Of a stretch of DNA of 27,443 nucleotides, positions 23,245 through 27,443 are shown piece after piece. The notes beneath the pieces were generated by a model that saw only the letters and a program-made list of their open reading frames with translations, was not told the origin of the DNA and did no database searches. Within the stretch, counting starts at the first letter, position 1; each line of letters begins with the position of its first letter. Made by a program: the position numbers and the translations under genes. The stretch is from a virus. The DNA lies in IMG/VR virus record IMGVR_UViG_3300031966_000109, positions 1 to 27,443 of that record. The stretch is one strand, 5' to 3'.

Positions 23245-24567
23245 TTAGTTGCTGAGTACCTTGCCTGTGTTGGCGTCGATTCGGACCATCTTCGGCTTCG
23301 GTTTCACCGGCTTTGCGGTTTGGGATTGCCTGACCTGAGTCGCAGACCCTGCTCGGATCACAGCGCGTTTCTTTGGCTGTCGAGGAGCTTCGTATTCGTT
23401 CTTTTTGACCTTGACCTCAGCCGCCTTGGCTCCAGCGCCTTTGCCGAGTGCGTTGCGCTTGAGCTTTAACTCGCAGGAATAGCCGTCACCGAAGATGTGC
23501 CGGACGGAAGTGCAGTAGTAAGCGCCGGAGAACTTCCGTCCCACTCCGCGAATCTCGATGTTCTGCTTTGCGTGAAGAGTCGGAATGCCGATGGTGACAG
23601 CGGTCGCTTCCACCTGCCGAAGCTCGGCTTCTTTGAAGTGCCCCTCGGCTTTATCCTGAGCCGGTTCCTGACGAGGCTCCTCGTAAAAGCCCTCTGACCG
23701 CTCGAAGCTCTGAGCAATCTTGCCGGATTCCTGCTTGCGGAACTTGCCTTCGCCGGTATTGCCGTCGGCAAGATATGTCTTCTTTCCTAGCGACGTCCGG
23801 CCGGAAGTGGTCGCGTTGTTGGCCGCATGTTCGACGTGTGCTTTCTTGCGTGGATCGACGCCGACTGCCCTCGTCTCCGTCCCTGCGCCTTTCACACCCT
23901 GCGATTGGGTGGAGGGAGTGAACGACCGCAGCACGCCCTCGCGGTCGGTGAAGTACTCCAACGCCATCGCCGCGCGCGATTCGAGCTTCCTTGGATGGAA
24001 GTGCAGCTCGTCATCTTGGACATAGAACACATAGCCCGTGACTCCCTTGCCGTCACTGTCACGGCTCTTGGCCGCCATGGTTTTCAGAAACTGGGCGTCG
24101 GAAAGATTGCCCTGCGCCACACGCAAGTGTCTGCCGACGGTCTTTGTCACCACAGGAGTCAACCCATGCTCTGCCGCGATCTCCGAGTACAGAATCCCGG
24201 GAGCGGGCTTCTGCCAGATTCGCTGAATCTGCTTGCCCGCGAGCTTGTGCCCCTTGTCGAAAGCCTTGATCTTGATCGTCGGCTCGCCGGTCTCCGGGAA
24301 ATCGTAGTCTATCTCCTTGATGACGGCGATCTTCCTTGGCGATAGGTCATCGACATAGCCGAACCGGGCGGCAATCTCGTTACCTTCCTGAAACAGCGGA
24401 TCGTCCACGAACTGGAGATACCGGTCCGTGATGGTAATCTCCATCACGTCCATCTCCTCTTCGTTATCCTCGAAGACAAACGAGGTTATCTCGTGGGTGA
24501 TGTCCTTGGAGAGCCGCTTGCCCTCGATCTCTATGATGAATGTGGGCTGATAGTCATCCAGTTGCAT
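23245..24567 (-). CDS. Late-control-D-like baseplate hub protein
   Basis: A 440-residue protein of the gpD/VgrG-hub type, which forms the trimeric ring above the spike. The N-terminus (MQLDDYQPTFIIEIEGKRLS, then ITHEITSFVFEDNEEEMDVMEITITD) and the sequence GNEIAARFGYVDDLSP are typical. AFDKGHKLAGKQIQRIWQKPAPGILYSEIAAEHGL is another family segment. The last 60-70 residues are Lys/Pro-rich and probably disordered. It is the first intact gene of the minus-strand tail cluster, and the start ATG has a weak ribosome-binding site. In such clusters the tube and tape-measure genes lie just upstream, but here they are missing from the window. Confidence 0.85.
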   Translation of the reverse strand: MQLDDYQPTFIIEIEGKRLSKDITHEITSFVFEDNEEEMDVMEITITDRYLQFVDDPLFQEGNEIAARFGYVDDLSPRKIAVIKEIDYDFPETGEPTIKIKAFDKGHKLAGKQIQRIWQKPAPGILYSEIAAEHGLTPVVTKTVGRHLRVAQGNLSDAQFLKTMAAKSRDSDGKGVTGYVFYVQDDELHFHPRKLESRAAMALEYFTDREGVLRSFTPSTQSQGVKGAGTETRAVGVDPRKKAHVEHAANNATTSGRTSLGKKTYLADGNTGEGKFRKQESGKIAQSFERSEGFYEEPRQEPAQDKAEGHFKEAELRQVEATAVTIGIPTLHAKQNIEIRGVGRKFSGAYYCTSVRHIFGDGYSCELKLKRNALGKGAGAKAAEVKVKKNEYEAPRQPKKRAVIRAGSATQVRQSQTAKPVKPKPKMVRIDANTGKVLSN

Positions 24568-24573
24568 CGCCGG

Positions 24574-24810
24574 TTATCCAAGTGTCCTCCACTTGATATT
24601 TACTGGCGGGAGAAGCGGCGTGCCGGGATTCTTTGGTGCAATCGCAAGCACCGACTCATCATCTACGGCGGGTAACTTCTGCTTAATGCTGAGCTTGACG
24701 AAGTGATGTTGGAAGCGTAAGATGCCAGTCAGGCGGGCATAAGGCTGATCGGCCTGTAAATAACGCCCGGGGAGGTAACAGTGTAGCCAAACAGAAAGGA
24801 GCAACATCAT
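24574..24810 (-). pseudogene. Possible remnant of a tail gene upstream of the hub
   Basis: An open frame of 78 codons ends 7 bases before the hub gene. The last 50 residues (LSIKQKLPAVDDESVLAIAP and NPGTPLLPPVNIKWRTLG) are protein-like and placed as a tail gene normally is. The first part overlaps the promoter, leader and start of the divergent secreted-protein gene, so the true start is unclear. It could be a gene truncated when the neighbouring DNA was joined, or a chance frame. No family was recognised. Confidence 0.3.
24695..24723 (+). promoter_or_regulatory. Sigma-70-type promoter for the secreted-protein gene
   Basis: TTGACG at 24695-24700 and TAAGAT at 24718-24723 are exactly 17 bases apart, a strong sigma-70 pattern. 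Transcription would begin near 24730, giving a leader of about 80 bases before the ATG at 24809. The leader carries GGGC...GCCC and GGC...GCC pairings that could fold, but no known riboswitch was recognised. AGAAAGGAGC just before the ATG is the ribosome-binding site. Confidence 0.6.
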
Positions 24811-27443
24811 GATTCGTGCAACCAGAACAGTGTCGTTAGGGTTTCTGCTGCTCGTGCTCTTGGGATTCGCGGTTGGTGCTCACGCAGCCCCGGCCCAAGA
24901 CACGACAGAAGGCAGCATTCCGTGGTGCCTGAGCAGCAAGTCTGATGGCGATTCGGTCACTCTGACCTATCAGCAGGTCATGTGGCGCGGCGTAAGTGGC
25001 CGGTCATTTGCCATCAAGGAATGGACGGACAAGTGGCTGAAAAGCCGACCGCAGATACTCGTCGTGAGCACAAGGCCGCTGCCGGTCGAACCTTGGTGGA
25101 CGGTCGAGGTAACGGGAACACTTCAAACGCTGAGAACTGCCAGTGTTGAGCAGCGAGTAATAATAACATCGCCATCGCAGGTCTTCGTATACTGCAACGA
25201 TAAGGGCATTCCTGCACCAGTCATCTTCAGGGGATGGGACTGGCCTGGCATTACGAAGAAAGCATTATCTGAGCTTGTGCCCCAAACGACGGCGGTGACG
25301 ACCCTAGATGAATCACCACTCCCCCCAGCCGACGATCCGCCACCTCCTCCTAATCCTCCCGCTGCCGGTTCCAAGGACTCACTCAAGCACTTGCCCGACG
25401 GTGCTCCGGTCAGTGTGAATGGCGCGATTGTCTCCGCAAGCTTCAGCGACTACGGCTTCTTCTACGTGGAGAAAAGCGACCGTTCGTTTGGCATCTGGAT
25501 AAGCTCGAACACTTACGTCTACGACGGTCAACTCGTAGACATCACGGGCAAGATGGGCACAGGAGGAGGGGAACGTGCCGTAGTCGCCGACCGGAATGGC
25601 GTCACAATTCTTGACTACAACACTCATCCCCGGCCAAGGGAAGTAGGTATGTGTAACCGAGACCTTGGTGGGGGCGCAGTTCTTCCGTTTACCCCACCAG
25701 TCGGAAAGCGGGACGATGTCGATAACGCCGGTCTCAACAACACCGGTCTCTTGGTGCGAGCTTGGGGCAAGGTGACGGCGGTAGACAGCCAGAACAGAAT
25801 CTTCTGGATTGACGACGGTTCGGCAGTCGCCGCCGACGGCGGGCATACGGGTGTCAAGGTATATGACACTACGTATGATTCACTGCCAGCGGTCAATGAC
25901 TATGTAACCCTAAGTGGTGTTTCTGCCGCCGAATGGCCGGAAGGCGCAAGCTCCAGCATCCGGGTCGTATGGAAAGTGCCCCCGGTTCCTGTTTCCACTC
26001 AACCTGGTTCGGGGACGATTTCCGGCACGATAACGGCAACGGGTGCAGATGGCAAAACTGTTAGGGTTTACTGCGCCAGTGCTTCAACTACGGCCACTTT
26101 TTCGGGCAATACCGCTAACTACACCCTAGCCGTTCCCTACGGTGACCATGCTGTTACCGCAAGCATACTCGGCTACAAGACCACTACGCAACTTGCCACC
26201 GTCAACTCGACAACCCCGGTTGACATCGACTTCTCCCTGTCTGCTCTCCAACGAAGGATAGACATAGTTGCCTCTCCCGAGCGTATTCCGCCAGACGGCG
26301 TGAGCCAGATGACAATCACCGCAATCGTCAGAGACGAGGAAGGTAGGCGGTTCGGGAATGAGTCCGTAACCTGGAATGTGGACTTAGGCACGGTCATTAG
26401 CTCGGACTCGACGACAGATGCAGTGGGAGAGGCAAGACTGGTTCTGCAGGCCCCGAGTACTTCAGGAACTGCTAATGTGTCGGTGACTGTCGGTGGTATG
26501 ACTGTTACAGGATACGCTGAGTTTGCCTCACTGACTGCTCCTTCCATACGTATTATCGAACCGATTGAGAATGACACTGTTTCAGGAACGATGACAATCA
26601 AGCTTCAGGCTTGGGATTACTATGGGGCGAAACCGGGCATCACTAACATCGGTGTTAGTGTAGATGACGAACCGCTTGCTTCGGCGGCTCCTACACGGCC
26701 TGAAGTAATCTGGCAAACCTACCGCTATGACAACGGAACACACGTTATTAGAGCGGCAGTCGCCGATGGTGACCAAGAAACGGGACTTTCGCAAGCTGTA
26801 ACAGTGACGACTTCCAACGGCATCTATGGTTTGAATGTGGTCAACGGTCTGTTTGACGCCAATGACACCGACCCTGCAAAGCGTACAACGACAATTACCG
26901 CTTACCAGCAGCAACCTACAGACTGGGAGATAGAGTTCAAGAAGCGGGGAGCGTCCTCTCCGACCAAAGTATTTACGGGCACTGGAACTACGATCAATGC
27001 CACTTGGGATGGTACAGACTCCAACGGTAATCCTGCACCTCCTGGGCAATATGGTGTGACAATTCGCGCAGGCGGGACACAAGGGCTGTTGTCTCAGAGC
27101 TACGAGTTCTCGTTATGGGATTACATTGTATTCCTCAGAACGAACCCTGATGCACCAACAGCATTGCTGGTTGAGGGTTACCATTTCGGGAATAACAACG
27201 AACTATTGGAGATAGTTGAAGATGCCTGCGAGCATCGTGGTTTTCAAGTCATCACTATCCCCGACAGGTACGCAACTTGGGACAGATTCCATTTCTTCAT
27301 GAACGTCTTTGAGCCGACAGTGCTGTACGTGGTCAGCCACGGCGACTATGAGATCAGAAGTGGGCAAAGCTGCTTACCGGCATTGTTACCTCAAGTATCG
27401 AGGTTCATGCTCAAGGATGCTTGGGTGAATGCCTACCGTCCGC
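24809..27443 (+). CDS. Large secreted multidomain protein (partial, runs off the right edge)
   Basis: At least 878 codons are open from the ATG at 24809, with no stop before the window ends. The N-terminus has a clear Sec signal peptide (basic MIRATR, hydrophobic LGFLLLVLLGFAVG, then AHAAPA cleavage region). A PPPPPNPP linker lies near 175-183. Two OB-fold-like domains follow (VNGAIVSASFSDYGFFYVEK and LVRAWGKVTAVDSQNRIFWID). Next come a carboxypeptidase-regulatory-like domain (GTISGTITATGADGKTVRVY), an invasin/BIG1-like Ig domain (VASPERIPPDGVSQMTITAI), another Ig-like domain (IRIIEPIENDTVSG) and a FlgD-like DSNGNPAPPGQYGV domain. The end (LLVEGYHFGNNNELLEIVED, then TVLYVVSHGDYE) may start a caspase-like or other alpha/beta domain with an HG motif. 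The role is unknown; it is probably an extracellular protein. Confidence 0.85.
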   Translation, partial: MIRATRTVSLGFLLLVLLGFAVGAHAAPAQDTTEGSIPWCLSSKSDGDSVTLTYQQVMWRGVSGRSFAIKEWTDKWLKSRPQILVVSTRPLPVEPWWTVEVTGTLQTLRTASVEQRVIITSPSQVFVYCNDKGIPAPVIFRGWDWPGITKKALSELVPQTTAVTTLDESPLPPADDPPPPPNPPAAGSKDSLKHLPDGAPVSVNGAIVSASFSDYGFFYVEKSDRSFGIWISSNTYVYDGQLVDITGKMGTGGGERAVVADRNGVTILDYNTHPRPREVGMCNRDLGGGAVLPFTPPVGKRDDVDNAGLNNTGLLVRAWGKVTAVDSQNRIFWIDDGSAVAADGGHTGVKVYDTTYDSLPAVNDYVTLSGVSAAEWPEGASSSIRVVWKVPPVPVSTQPGSGTISGTITATGADGKTVRVYCASASTTATFSGNTANYTLAVPYGDHAVTASILGYKTTTQLATVNSTTPVDIDFSLSALQRRIDIVASPERIPPDGVSQMTITAIVRDEEGRRFGNESVTWNVDLGTVISSDSTTDAVGEARLVLQAPSTSGTANVSVTVGGMTVTGYAEFASLTAPSIRIIEPIENDTVSGTMTIKLQAWDYYGAKPGITNIGVSVDDEPLASAAPTRPEVIWQTYRYDNGTHVIRAAVADGDQETGLSQAVTVTTSNGIYGLNVVNGLFDANDTDPAKRTTTITAYQQQPTDWEIEFKKRGASSPTKVFTGTGTTINATWDGTDSNGNPAPPGQYGVTIRAGGTQGLLSQSYEFSLWDYIVFLRTNPDAPTALLVEGYHFGNNNELLEIVEDACEHRGFQVITIPDRYATWDRFHFFMNVFEPTVLYVVSHGDYEIRSGQSCLPALLPQVSRFMLKDAWVNAYRP

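Noticed and set aside
25379-27082. Several minus-strand frames opposite the secreted-protein gene
   Set aside because: The plus-strand frame has a promoter, ribosome-binding site, signal peptide and recognisable domains; the minus frames have none.

Overview
The window is bacterial DNA, GC-rich by eye, carrying two group II introns, a contractile-tail (phage-like) baseplate cluster, a peptide amide-ligase operon and a large secreted protein. No rRNA or tRNA gene, or CRISPR array was recognised. The host lineage is uncertain. The secreted protein with tandem OB-fold-like and Ig-like domains resembles those of Armatimonadota-type or similar environmental bacteria, but this is a weak inference. 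The baseplate cluster may be a prophage, a prophage remnant, or part of a domesticated contractile injection system.

Left part (1-3565, + strand): the tail end of an unidentified gene (3-113), then a tyrosine recombinase split by group II intron 1 (857-3172). Joining 245-856 to 3173-3565 restores a 334-residue recombinase with all six catalytic positions. The intron encodes an intact reverse transcriptase/maturase.

Middle (3635-9185, - strand): an operon read right to left. It encodes an amidoligase, a small DUF5049-like protein, a class II glutamine amidotransferase, a gamma-glutamylcyclotransferase-like protein and, after a gap, a membrane-anchored HD-domain protein. The amidoligase is split by group II intron 2 (8410-6114). 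Joining 9185-8411 to 6113-5950 restores a 312-residue protein and places its end 14 nt inside the next gene. The gene combination suggests making and breaking of amide or gamma-glutamyl bonds on a peptide or small metabolite.

Right part (9349-24567, - strand): about 19 tightly packed, often overlapping genes in phage-tail order: late-control-D-like hub, small membrane protein, gpV/gp5 spike, second small membrane protein, PAAR tip, two Ig-like paralogs, a coiled-coil/beta protein, gp25, gpJ, gpI, several unrecognised fibre or baseplate parts, a repeat-rich shaft-like protein, and a 1203-residue DUF4815-type fibre protein. Sheath, tube, tape measure, capsid and terminase genes are absent from the window. 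The cluster starts abruptly at 24567, next to a possible truncated gene.

Right end (24809-27443, + strand): a secreted multidomain protein, cut by the window edge, divergent from the tail cluster and preceded by a good sigma-70-type promoter.

The main points for a second look are the two introns of one family that share an unusual 5' end (GGGCG) and interrupt two unrelated genes, the amidoligase operon lying directly downstream of the baseplate cluster, and the baseplate-only nature of that cluster.
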